This document shows, in pieces, positions 24,984-33,648 of a DNA stretch of 34,643 bases. The notes beneath the pieces were generated by a model that saw only the letters and a program-made list of their open reading frames with translations, did not search any database and was not told the DNA's origin. Numbering within the stretch: position 1 is the first letter of the stretch; every line of letters begins with the position of its first letter. The stretch is from Melioribacteraceae bacterium (GTDB lineage Bacteria > Bacteroidota > Ignavibacteria > Ignavibacteriales > Melioribacteraceae). The stretch is from NCBI GenBank assembly GCA_021647785.1, contig JAKIUC010000047.1, forward strand, positions 1 through 34,643. Direction: 5' to 3'. The position numbers and the translations under genes were made by a program.

Positions 24984-25432
24984 ACTTTTTTTCCCCCCAC
25001 TTATCGAGAGAGAACCATTTCTTTTAAAAATTGTTTTTAATTTAAATCTAATTTTAATAATTTAACTTTTGGATAATAGTTTTGTAAATTAGATTGAAAC
25101 AAAACATAATATTTTGGAGCGAAAGTACTAAAATGAATCATTTTTGTCAAGACAAAGTTAAATATTCAGCAATTCGGGGTCAAAACATTTTGATAGTAGT
25201 GTTTGTAAATCCCGCTGGGCGAGATTGAAACATGTACTAAGTCATTGCTAACCAACGACTTAAGTCGTTGCAGTACTTAAATTTAATCCCGCACTACGGG
25301 ATTTTAGAACCTTCAAATAACCAGAATATTATTTTAACAAATAACAATATTTTACTACATGCTATACGGTATAGGTGTTTTCATTGATTTCAGTTTTGGA
25401 CACAAATTGTGTAAATATTTTTTATTCTTGTT
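24984..25432. other. 449-base gap between hprK and the M23 peptidase gene
   Basis: No gene was recognised. The main content is the 110-base inverted-repeat element at 25201-25310. The part nearest the peptidase gene (24984-25200) is AT-rich and probably holds its promoter, which I cannot place. Confidence 0.6.
25201..25310. repeat. 110-base imperfect inverted-repeat element
   Basis: The two halves match when one is reverse-complemented: outer GTTxxxAAATCCCG arms, a CGxGATT block and a GTACT block. Each half contains its own small hairpin (25208-25226 with one mismatch; 25285-25303 perfect 7-base-pair stem AATCCCG/CGGGATT). Near the centre is a perfect 18-base palindrome, CAACGACTTAAGTCGTTG at 25253-25270. 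There is no coding sense. It resembles a MITE or REP-like unit. Confidence 0.7.
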
Positions 25433-26443
25433 TTATTCAAAATCATGTTCAAAATAATCGACATTTGTGCTACTAAGATTTCCTTTCCCTTTCATCTTTT
25501 TCTGTATTCTCTCAGATAGAACTTTTGCAGCATCATAATCATAATGTTTTAATAAATAATTGAGTGCAATTACTTCTGCAACAACAGTAATATTCTTACC
25601 AGATACAATTGGCAATTTAACATAAGGCAGGTTAACATCCATAATAGGAATTTTTGAATCGTCTAATCCAGTTCTGGTATAGGCTTCATCGGGGTCCCAC
25701 AATTCTATTTCAATAACAACCTCAACACGTTTCTGAAAGCGAATTGCACGTACGCCAAACATGCTTCTAATATCAATAATGCCTACTCCCCTAATTTCCA
25801 TAAAATGGCTTGCAACATCTGTACCTGCACCCATCAATATTCCCTCACCTTTTTTTGTGAGAATTACAACATCATCAGCTACAAGTCTGTGTCCACGTTC
25901 AACAAGATCTAATGCAACTTCGCTTTTCCCAATTCCCGATTTACCAACAAACAACATCCCAACACCATAAACATCTACAAATGATGCATGAACAGAGAGT
26001 TTGCTAGCAAAAATATCATCAAGAAAATCAATAATTAGAAATGAGCTTTTTGATGTATTTAATTTAGAACCAAAAATTGGAATACTTTTCTTTTTTGCTA
26101 ATTCTAATAATTCCTGGTATGGTTTAACTCCATTTGTAATAACTATGCACGGAATTTCAAATTCAAATATCTTTGAAAATATTTTTTTTCTTTTTTCAAC
26201 TGAAATTCCATTTAAATAACTAATTTCAGTATTGCCAAATATTTGAATTCTATTATAAGTAAATAGACCCACAAACCCGGCTAAGGCTAAACCGGGTCTG
26301 TGTAAATTGGGCTGCGTAATAAAATGTTCAAATCCTATTTTACCCGTATAAGAAATTAATCCGAAATTTTTCTTTGCATGTTTGAAAAAATATTCGATAC
26401 TTATTTTCTCTTTTCGAGTAATATTATTTTCATTAATTTGCAT
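25433..26443 (-). CDS. hprK: HPr kinase/phosphorylase
   Basis: 336 residues. The Walker A motif GKSGIGKS is at about 165-173, followed by VALDLVERGHRLVADDVV, and the family signature MEIRGVGIIDIRSMFG follows, with the kinase/phosphorylase region around RFQKRVEVVIEIELWD. The enzyme phosphorylates and dephosphorylates a serine of HPr-type carrier proteins; in bacteria of this group it is often kept without a full sugar PTS, and its target is unclear. It follows hpf by 6 bases, an arrangement known from other phyla. Confidence 0.95.
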   Translation of the reverse strand: MQINENNITRKEKISIEYFFKHAKKNFGLISYTGKIGFEHFITQPNLHRPGLALAGFVGLFTYNRIQIFGNTEISYLNGISVEKRKKIFSKIFEFEIPCIVITNGVKPYQELLELAKKKSIPIFGSKLNTSKSSFLIIDFLDDIFASKLSVHASFVDVYGVGMLFVGKSGIGKSEVALDLVERGHRLVADDVVILTKKGEGILMGAGTDVASHFMEIRGVGIIDIRSMFGVRAIRFQKRVEVVIEIELWDPDEAYTRTGLDDSKIPIMDVNLPYVKLPIVSGKNITVVAEVIALNYLLKHYDYDAAKVLSERIQKKMKGKGNLSSTNVDYFEHDFE

Positions 26444-26449
26444 TTATAC

Positions 26450-26746
26450 TCACTTAGAAATTCTTTTCGATTTCTCCCTTTTAAGTTGTCGTTTAAGTTT
26501 ATCTAACGCAATGTTAACCGATTTTGAAAACTCTTCAGAATCTTCAGAAGCAGTAAGAGTTTTCCCAGGTATCTTCACAATTATTTCTGCTGTTTTAATA
26601 CTATCCTTTAAGTGCGTATAACTTAGCACCACATTAACATCAAGTATTTTTTCATTATATTTTTCTAACGTTTTTACTTCATTATTAATAAATTCTTTTA
26701 ACGTATCTTTTGCTTTAAATTTTCTAGAAGTTATGTTGATATTCAT
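26450..26746 (-). CDS. hpf: Ribosome hibernation promoting factor (short HPF/RaiA type)
   Basis: 98 residues, the short form with only the S30AE domain and no C-terminal dimerisation domain. NINITSRKFKAKDTLKEFI and KTAEIIVKIPGKTLTASE are typical. It binds the 30S decoding centre and stores ribosomes as inactive dimers or monomers during slow growth. It lies 9 bases after the Xer recombinase gene and 6 before hprK, with a GGAGGC-type ribosome site in the first gap. Confidence 0.92.
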   Translation of the reverse strand: MNINITSRKFKAKDTLKEFINNEVKTLEKYNEKILDVNVVLSYTHLKDSIKTAEIIVKIPGKTLTASEDSEEFSKSVNIALDKLKRQLKREKSKRISK

Positions 26747-26755
26747 TGAAGCCTC

Positions 26756-27643
26756 CTATGATTTTGGATGAGATGTGTTATAAGTTTTTTTTAATCTTTC
26801 AATACTTACATGAGTATATATTTGTGTAGTACTCAAATTTTCGTGCCCCAGAATCTCCTTTACCCCCAATAAATCGGCACCTCTATCCAACATATGCGTT
26901 GCAGCACTATGCCTTAAAATATGAGGTGATTTTTTTGAAATATCACTTACCTTTTGCATTTGTTCCTTTACATGTTTCTGAATAATTCTTGGGTAAATTC
27001 TATTCCCATTTTTTGCAAGAAATAATGGTAACTCTTTTGAAATAAATTGAAGACTATCTAAATATTTTTCTAATGCAGTAATTGATTTTGTTCCTATTGG
27101 TACATATCGCTCTTTTGAGCCTTTCCCTTTTACCTTGATGCTTCTGTTAGATAAATCGATATCACCTATGTTTAAATTACATAGTTCAGAAACTCTTATT
27201 GCAGAGCCGTATAAAAGTTCAAATATTGATATCAATTTTAGATTGTTTTTGTTTTCCTCCTTGTCGGATAATAATTTAATAATTTTTTCGTAAGAATCAA
27301 GTGAAAGTGTTTCTGGTATTTTTCTTTTTATTTTCGGATTTTTAATATCCTTCAATGGATTTTGCTCAATAATTCCATTTTTAATTCCAAATAAAAATAA
27401 ACTGCGAAGAGTTGTTAGTTTACGAGCAATAGTTGTTGTTGAATTGTTTTTAAAATTAAGATTAACAATAAATAATCTAATATGCTTTTTAGTAATTTTA
27501 TTTATTTTAATAATATTTTTTAATTCTAAGAATTCTTGAAATTGTTTCAAGTCACTACTATATGCAGAGGTTGTATTGTCCGAAGCATTTTTAATACCCT
27601 TTAATTCACTAAGGTACTGACTAATAATATTATCAACTCTCAC
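26756..27643 (-). CDS. Tyrosine recombinase of the XerC/XerD type
   Basis: 295 residues, the usual length of Xer proteins. The N-terminal SAM-like core-binding domain covers about 1-90. The catalytic residues are present: Arg near 149 (GSAIRVSELCNL), Lys in GKGSKERYVP, His241 and Arg244 (HILRHS), His267 (LGHENL) and Tyr276 (TTQIYTHV). It resolves chromosome dimers with a partner Xer at a dif site. Whether it is XerC or XerD cannot be decided without comparison. Placement beside hpf in a housekeeping group argues against an integrase of a mobile element. Confidence 0.92.
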   Translation of the reverse strand: MRVDNIISQYLSELKGIKNASDNTTSAYSSDLKQFQEFLELKNIIKINKITKKHIRLFIVNLNFKNNSTTTIARKLTTLRSLFLFGIKNGIIEQNPLKDIKNPKIKRKIPETLSLDSYEKIIKLLSDKEENKNNLKLISIFELLYGSAIRVSELCNLNIGDIDLSNRSIKVKGKGSKERYVPIGTKSITALEKYLDSLQFISKELPLFLAKNGNRIYPRIIQKHVKEQMQKVSDISKKSPHILRHSAATHMLDRGADLLGVKEILGHENLSTTQIYTHVSIERLKKTYNTSHPKS

Positions 27644-27692
27644 TTATGTTCCCTATTAAATCTTCAATAATAAAAGTAAAACTGAGTTATGC

Positions 27693-28151
27693 CTAATTAA
27701 TAGTATCACTTGAAAATAATGTAACTCTACTACCAGGAAGAATCCTTGCATCGTAATCAACCAAAGAAAGAAGAATCATCCAGTTAATATCTTCTAACGT
27801 TAGGTTATTTGTAGGAAATAATAATATCTGTTCTAACAATATTTCGAAATCAGATGAATCAATTAATCCAATATTTTGGAGGTGAATTAAATAACTGTAG
27901 TACTCAACTCCTATTGCATCTATCTCTTCATCACACAAAATTCTAATATTTCTATTTTGTTCAGTAAATTCAATATTTTTTTCAATTCTATTAGCAACAA
28001 TTTTATCGTGTACCAAACTAAAAGCAGCAGAGACAGTCTGCTTATCAAACTTATTTTCACTTGCAAGATTTTTTCCAACATCTTCAAGCGAGTACTTTTT
28101 ATTTAATCCATCTAAAATTTTTGTTAGAACTTCAATAACTTTAGTAGTCAT
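27693..28151 (-). CDS. DUF494 (Smg-like) family protein
   Basis: 152 residues. KVIEVLTKILDGLNKKYSLEDV at the N-terminus, RILCDEEIDAIGVEYYSYLIHLQNIGLID in the middle and LTLEDINWMILLSL near the end match the DUF494/Smg family, whose function is unresolved. It overlaps ybeY by 11 bases and precedes the Xer gene by 49 bases. Low confidence in any functional inference; high that it is a real gene. Confidence 0.8.
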   Translation of the reverse strand: MTTKVIEVLTKILDGLNKKYSLEDVGKNLASENKFDKQTVSAAFSLVHDKIVANRIEKNIEFTEQNRNIRILCDEEIDAIGVEYYSYLIHLQNIGLIDSSDFEILLEQILLFPTNNLTLEDINWMILLSLVDYDARILPGSRVTLFSSDTIN

Positions 28152-28593
28152 ATTTTAATAGTATATTTTTAAAATCGTTTTCAAATTTTTTAGTTAATTT
28201 ATTCTCTTCTTTCTTCATCTTTCTTTTATCCGAAGCACTTTTATCATCAAATCCAACAAGATGAAGAATTCCGTGTATTATTAATCTTACAATTTCACTT
28301 CCAAGATGTACATTAAACTTAATGGCATTCACAATTGCTTCACTAATTGAAATAAATATTTCTCCATCCAAATTAGTAGTATTTCCAGAATAGTTAAATG
28401 TAATTATATCGGTATTATAATTATGCTTAAGATATTTTTTATTAATTTTAAGCATATACTCTGCATTAACAAAATTCACATTTAATGATTCTATTGCAAA
28501 ACTTAGTTCTTTAGATAATTTATTAACAAAGGAATGTACTAATCTTTTTTCAACTTTAATCTGTTTTGATGTAGAAATAGAAAGATTTTTCAA
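28141..28593 (-). CDS. ybeY: Endoribonuclease YbeY (rRNA maturation factor)
   Basis: 150 residues. The catalytic motif reads HGILHLVGFDDKS, with His107 and His111 in place; the third zinc ligand position of the canonical HGxLHLxGYDH is Asp117 here. LNVNFVNAEYMLKINKKYLKHNYNTDIITF is the usual N-terminal block. YbeY takes part in 16S rRNA 3'-end processing and ribosome quality control. It is the first gene of the co-directional group down to hprK, and overlaps the DUF494 gene. Confidence 0.92.
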   Translation of the reverse strand: MKNLSISTSKQIKVEKRLVHSFVNKLSKELSFAIESLNVNFVNAEYMLKINKKYLKHNYNTDIITFNYSGNTTNLDGEIFISISEAIVNAIKFNVHLGSEIVRLIIHGILHLVGFDDKSASDKRKMKKEENKLTKKFENDFKNILLKYDY

Positions 28594-28767
28594 AAGTAAT
28601 TTCTCATAGTTTGGAACTGAATATATCTTATTATCGAATTATTATCAAGAGTATTTAAAAAAATATTTGAACTATTTTTTTGATGAAGTTTGAAGTTATT
28701 TTTACCGAGAAGTTTCGCAAAATATCTCTGCAATTTTTAGAATTATTTACGTTTTGAAAGTATGTCG

Positions 28768-31700
28768 TTATTTCAGTAAAACTAACTTCTTCACGTCAGT
28801 AAAATCATCAGCAATAATACGGTAAAAATAAACACCAGAGGCTAAACTTGAAGCAATAAACTCTATTTCATGATTACCAGCGTTCATAGCTTGGTTTGAT
28901 ATTAATGTCTTTACAACCTCACCAATTACTGAATATATTTTCAATTCAACCTTGCTCTCTTTTGGTAACGAGAATCTGATTACTGTACTAGGGTTAAATG
29001 GATTTGGGTAATTCTGATACAATAAATATTCTCTTGGAATTAGATTTTTAATTTCGTTTTTAATAAACTGACTGTTTCCAAATAGAAGTCTGAAACTGTT
29101 TTCTTTATGTATAGATTTAATTGGAACGGTCTCTTCATCAAAGTAGTAAACTTTTGATAGTCTTGTATCAATTAAAACTATTTCATAATCTTGATAGTTC
29201 TCAAGTCCGCTTACGTTTAATTTATATTTTTTATTTTGCTTTAGGTTTATTCGTAAGTCATATTCTATTCCTTCACCAATCTCTGTTCTGTAATCTTCAA
29301 TTAAAAAATGTTCGAGAAGACTATTTATTATCACCATTCCTTCTGAGCCAATATATCTTGGGAAATAAATATCGTATTTATCAAAACCACTAACAGCATC
29401 TTCCCTAAAACCTAATTTTACAAAACTACGAGTTTGTTTATCATCTTTCAATTCAAGCTCAATATCGTTATTTGTAACCCCTACTCTTTTTGCTAATCCA
29501 CCACTATCTTTTGTGTGATATGGAATATTTATAGATGTTACTCCATCATCATTTAAATAATAATAGCCAACGTAGGGTTCAAAATTTGTTGATATGGAAT
29601 ATGCTCCATTATATTGATAGATAACGTCGGATGCATTATTCAAACTATTAAGGAGTTTCACATCATCCCATTTTACTCCTATTTCAAAAGGATTTGAGAT
29701 AATATTCCAACCATTATTTAGTGCAATTGTTGTGTAGCCGTTATTAACAGGAACTGACTCAAAAGTTTCATTTACCTTTAGGTTTTCTTCTGCAACTATC
29801 CAAAAACCAAGTCCGGGTTTGAAGTTAAACTTAGAAGTACCATCGTACTCTTCTAAGTAATCACTCGGGGTACCTTCTTTACCATTATCAAAATATGCTT
29901 TCCATGTTGTTCCATATTCTCCTTTCATAACGTCTGATAGAGAGTAATTACCATTACCTGGCAATCCAATCATTCTAAAGCTTTCATCTGCATCTACATT
30001 ACCAAAACTTACTTCTCGTTCTACTACAACTGTTAATGGGTAGATAACAAATGTATCATCTGATTGATCTATTATTGAAGTATCTTCAACTGATATTACT
30101 TTTACAATGCAATCTACAGAAGGTGTATTTGGGATATTCCATGAATAGCTTTCACTATTAGCAACAACATCACTAACTATAGTAATCCAGTCTATACCTT
30201 CATTAATAGAACTTTCAAGAGTTATGTGTTCAATATTTCGGCTATCCCAAGTTATATTTACTTCATCTCCAACATCAAATATCTCATTTCCGTTCGGATA
30301 GGTTATTGTTACAAATGGAGTTAAAACAATTGTAAATTCTGAGTCGGACAAATCGTAAATTAGATTATTACTTGCATCACTTATTCTAACTAAACAATTT
30401 TCCGATTCTATTTCTGGAACTATCCACGTATATGGAGACGAGGAAACAGAGATTGAATTTTCAATTGTTATCCAATCAGTTCCTGAATTTATTGAGTATT
30501 CCATTTTAACATTATCTACATATTCACTAACCCAAGTAATATTTTGTGAGGTTCCACTTATCCAAGTTTCTCCACCATTTGGGGAAGTTACTACTACAGT
30601 TTGTACAACAACTTCCTGAACTATTTTGAATGTTTCATTGCTTACATCACTCGGGTTACCATCAGTATCACTTATGCGTACAATACAATTGTCCGACAGT
30701 GTGTTTGGTATAGTCCAAGTATAACTTTCTGTTGATGCAGTTATTGAGGCAATAATTTCTATCCAACTTCCTCCGTTATCTGTGCTGTATTCTATTTTTA
30801 CACTTCCTACTTCATTGGATAACCATGTGATATTATGGATGCTGTTTACACTCCATTCTTCTCCACCATTGGGTGATGTAACTTCCAATGTTTGTGCAAT
30901 AACATTTTGAACTATTTTAAATGTAGAATCACTCTCATCTCTAATATTTGAATTACTCGTACTTGTTATTCTTACCTTACATTCTTCTGATGGGTTGTCA
31001 CGAACATCCCATGTATAACTGCCATTTGAAGATGGGATGGAATTTATAATTTTTCTCCATATAATTCCGTTATCTGATGTGTATTCTATTTTTATACTAT
31101 CTACATTACTACTTGTCCACTCAATTGTTTGGTTTGAACCAACTAACCATTCTTCACCACCATTGGGTGAGGTAACTTCTAATCTTTGTACGACAACATC
31201 TCGAACTATCCTAAATGTTGAATCACTTTCATCTCTAATATTTGTATTGCTCGTACTTGTTATTTTTACCTTACATTCTTCCGATGGGGTGTCACGAACC
31301 TCCCATGTGTAACTGCCATTTGAAGTAGCCACAATTGAAGAGGTACCTGGTATTACTTTCCTCCAAATAATTCCATTATCTAATGTATATTCTATTTTTA
31401 TACTATCTACATTACTACTTGTCCACTCAATTGTTTGGTTTGAACCAACTAACCATTCTTCTCCACCATTGGGTGAGGTAACTTCGATTGTTGGATTTGG
31501 AACCGCATTAATTGTAAATACTGTATTACTAATATCAAATACATTTCCTCCAACTTCGCTTATTCTTATCTTACTATTTGTTGAGGGCGTGTTCGGAATT
31601 GTCCAGTTGTAGTTTCCATCTGAAAGTGTTGATGAAATTACTGTTGACCAACTACTTCCGTTGTTGGTACTATATTCTATCTTTACATTTGCAACATTAC

Positions 31701-33498
31701 TACTTGTCCAGTTTATGTTATGATTGCTACCAACTTCCCAGTTCTCTCCACCATTTGGAGAAGTAACCACAATGGAAGGTTGATAGATTGAAAACACCGC
31801 ATCGCTCTGGTCAGTTATACTCACATTCGTTGCATCACTTATTTTAACTTTACAGTTTGTTGATTGTGTATTTGGTACAGTCCAACTATAACTATTGGCT
31901 GCTGCCGGTGTTGAAGCAATTATTGTTGTCCAACTTGTTCCGTTATTCGTAGTGTACTCAATTTTTACATTGCGTACATTGGAACTTATCCAAGTAATAT
32001 TTTGGGAAGTGCCAATAAGCCAATTTTCCGTTCCATTAGGTGATGCAATTACAATTGTTGGTTGTGTATTTTCATAAACAGAACCATTTATTAAATCAAT
32101 CTCAACAGCGTTAAAATCAGTATCTTGAATATCTGCAGAATCAGCATCGAAAGCAATAACAGAGTTGCCACCAGAGTAGTTAAAAACTAAATCAGCTATA
32201 TCTCCGTCAAGAAGATCTAACCCATTTGCAGTAAAATAACCTAAAGAGAGTCTCCCTCCAACTTCATTTCCTACTAATGAACCACTTACAACATTTTCAA
32301 ATCTCACAAATTCTAATACAGCTGCATCGTACATTACATCTAAATTAAAAGAACCAATATTATTTAATTTCAATCCAGATAAAGGTACACTAACTTCAGT
32401 GCCTGCAATTGCAGAAATATTACCCAAAAGCATTGACGACCTAACTATAGTTTCACTTATAGAACCATCAATAAATACTGCATTAATTTGATTTGAGAAA
32501 CCATCAGAAATTTGATTAGTTCCCAAGAAACCAACAAAACTTGCTCCACCATTGTAAACAAACTTTAAGTCCAATATTTTTGAAGCAATATCAACAGGAG
32601 TAGTGTTAAACCAAGCAATACTAATAGCATTATCTTGAGGATTTACAACAAAAGAGCCTCCTATTAGATTGTTATTTGCTACTTCAACAAATGTTAAAAC
32701 AGTTGAATCATATCCAATATTTATATTAACACTTCCTAAATCGTTAACCTCAGCGTTGATAGGTACCAATACTTCCTCACCCATATTGGCAGTAATGTTA
32801 GGGATTGACACTGTAGTACTTGGAGCCAATCCAACAGTAAAATTAGCATCACTTTGGTCTGTTATACTTGCATCTGATACATCACTTATTTTTACAATAC
32901 ATTGATTTGATGGGCTATTTGGTATTGTCCAATTGTAATTCCCTGCACTTGCTGGTGTTGTTGCTATTACTGTTGACCAACTACTTCCATTATTTGTACT
33001 ATATTCAATTTTTACATTTGTTACGTTAGTACTTGTCCAAGTTATTGCCTGTGTACTTCCAACAATCCAATTTTCACCACCGTTTGGTGAGGTGACAACA
33101 ACTGTTTGTTGATAGATTGTGAACACTGCATCACTCTGGTCTGTCACACTTCCATCCGAGGCATCGCTTATCTTTACTTTGCAGTCTGTAGAAGGTGTGT
33201 TTGGTACTCTCCATAAATAACTTTCCGTACTTGCTGCAGTACTTGCAACAACTGTAGTCCAGTTTGTGCCATTGTTCGTAGAGTATTCTAATTTAATAGT
33301 TCTGCCACTATTATTATCTGCCCAAGTTATATTATTTGTAGAACCTGCTCGTAGAGATTCTCCACCATTGGGTGAGGAAATCAAGAAAATTGATGACAAA
33401 GAACCACTGGAAGAAGTACCTTCTCCAATAGATGCTAAAACATCGGAACAATGCAAAAAGAAGAATATGAATAACGAAATAATACACATTCTTTTCAT
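28768..33498 (-). CDS. Giant modular surface protein: nine SPNGGE repeats, two cohesin-like domains, T9SS tail
   Basis: 1576 residues; start ATG at 33498 after AGAGGT. Signal peptide about 1-22. Nine modules of about 90 residues each begin SPNGGExW and run through NITW, VKIEYSxNNG, IPNTPS, CxVKISD to DQSDxxFxI, the pattern of the Kre9/KNH-like (Ser-Thr-rich) domain. Two precede and seven follow two cohesin-like domains (about 228-345 and 353-470; VPINAEVNDLGSVNINIGYD, VPLSGLKLNNIGSFNLDVMYD). Residues about 1160-1480 hold a region with GFWIVAEE and GWNIISNPF motifs common in this lineage, and about 1486-1576 a T9SS sorting domain (NYPNPFNPST, ending VKKLVLLK). Modules five and six share a 74-base identical tract. 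Likely a surface adhesin or scaffold; the cohesin-like domains could bind dockerins but none is seen here. Confidence 0.9.
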   Translation of the reverse strand: MKRMCIISLFIFFFLHCSDVLASIGEGTSSSGSLSSIFLISSPNGGESLRAGSTNNITWADNNSGRTIKLEYSTNNGTNWTTVVASTAASTESYLWRVPNTPSTDCKVKISDASDGSVTDQSDAVFTIYQQTVVVTSPNGGENWIVGSTQAITWTSTNVTNVKIEYSTNNGSSWSTVIATTPASAGNYNWTIPNSPSNQCIVKISDVSDASITDQSDANFTVGLAPSTTVSIPNITANMGEEVLVPINAEVNDLGSVNINIGYDSTVLTFVEVANNNLIGGSFVVNPQDNAISIAWFNTTPVDIASKILDLKFVYNGGASFVGFLGTNQISDGFSNQINAVFIDGSISETIVRSSMLLGNISAIAGTEVSVPLSGLKLNNIGSFNLDVMYDAAVLEFVRFENVVSGSLVGNEVGGRLSLGYFTANGLDLLDGDIADLVFNYSGGNSVIAFDADSADIQDTDFNAVEIDLINGSVYENTQPTIVIASPNGTENWLIGTSQNITWISSNVRNVKIEYTTNNGTSWTTIIASTPAAANSYSWTVPNTQSTNCKVKISDATNVSITDQSDAVFSIYQPSIVVTSPNGGENWEVGSNHNINWTSSNVANVKIEYSTNNGSSWSTVISSTLSDGNYNWTIPNTPSTNSKIRISEVGGNVFDISNTVFTINAVPNPTIEVTSPNGGEEWLVGSNQTIEWTSSNVDSIKIEYTLDNGIIWRKVIPGTSSIVATSNGSYTWEVRDTPSEECKVKITSTSNTNIRDESDSTFRIVRDVVVQRLEVTSPNGGEEWLVGSNQTIEWTSSNVDSIKIEYTSDNGIIWRKIINSIPSSNGSYTWDVRDNPSEECKVRITSTSNSNIRDESDSTFKIVQNVIAQTLEVTSPNGGEEWSVNSIHNITWLSNEVGSVKIEYSTDNGGSWIEIIASITASTESYTWTIPNTLSDNCIVRISDTDGNPSDVSNETFKIVQEVVVQTVVVTSPNGGETWISGTSQNITWVSEYVDNVKMEYSINSGTDWITIENSISVSSSPYTWIVPEIESENCLVRISDASNNLIYDLSDSEFTIVLTPFVTITYPNGNEIFDVGDEVNITWDSRNIEHITLESSINEGIDWITIVSDVVANSESYSWNIPNTPSVDCIVKVISVEDTSIIDQSDDTFVIYPLTVVVEREVSFGNVDADESFRMIGLPGNGNYSLSDVMKGEYGTTWKAYFDNGKEGTPSDYLEEYDGTSKFNFKPGLGFWIVAEENLKVNETFESVPVNNGYTTIALNNGWNIISNPFEIGVKWDDVKLLNSLNNASDVIYQYNGAYSISTNFEPYVGYYYLNDDGVTSINIPYHTKDSGGLAKRVGVTNNDIELELKDDKQTRSFVKLGFREDAVSGFDKYDIYFPRYIGSEGMVIINSLLEHFLIEDYRTEIGEGIEYDLRINLKQNKKYKLNVSGLENYQDYEIVLIDTRLSKVYYFDEETVPIKSIHKENSFRLLFGNSQFIKNEIKNLIPREYLLYQNYPNPFNPSTVIRFSLPKESKVELKIYSVIGEVVKTLISNQAMNAGNHEIEFIASSLASGVYFYRIIADDFTDVKKLVLLK

Positions 33499-33648
33499 AG
33501 TTACCTCTTAATAATAAATATATCTATCATTTTTACTATCCTACTTTTACAATTATACATTGTGTTGTGCTGTTATGAGTAAATGTCAAGTTTCTATTAA
33601 TCATATTGTTTGTATTTATACTTTTTCATTTAGTCTTTATTCTTGTTT

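Noticed and set aside
25201-25231. Sequence ending GATTGAAAC, reminiscent of CRISPR repeats
   Set aside because: Only one full copy; the similar stretch near 25068 differs, spacing is wrong and no cas genes are present. It is better explained as one arm of the 110-base inverted repeat.
26756-27643. Tyrosine recombinase as a phage or element integrase
   Set aside because: Length, motif set and tight placement with hpf, hprK and ybeY fit a housekeeping Xer protein; no attachment-site repeats were seen around it.
33499-33648. TTGACA and TATAAT-like strings upstream of the giant modular protein
   Set aside because: The spacer is about 26 bases, too long for a sigma-70 promoter, and this bacterial group does not use that consensus.
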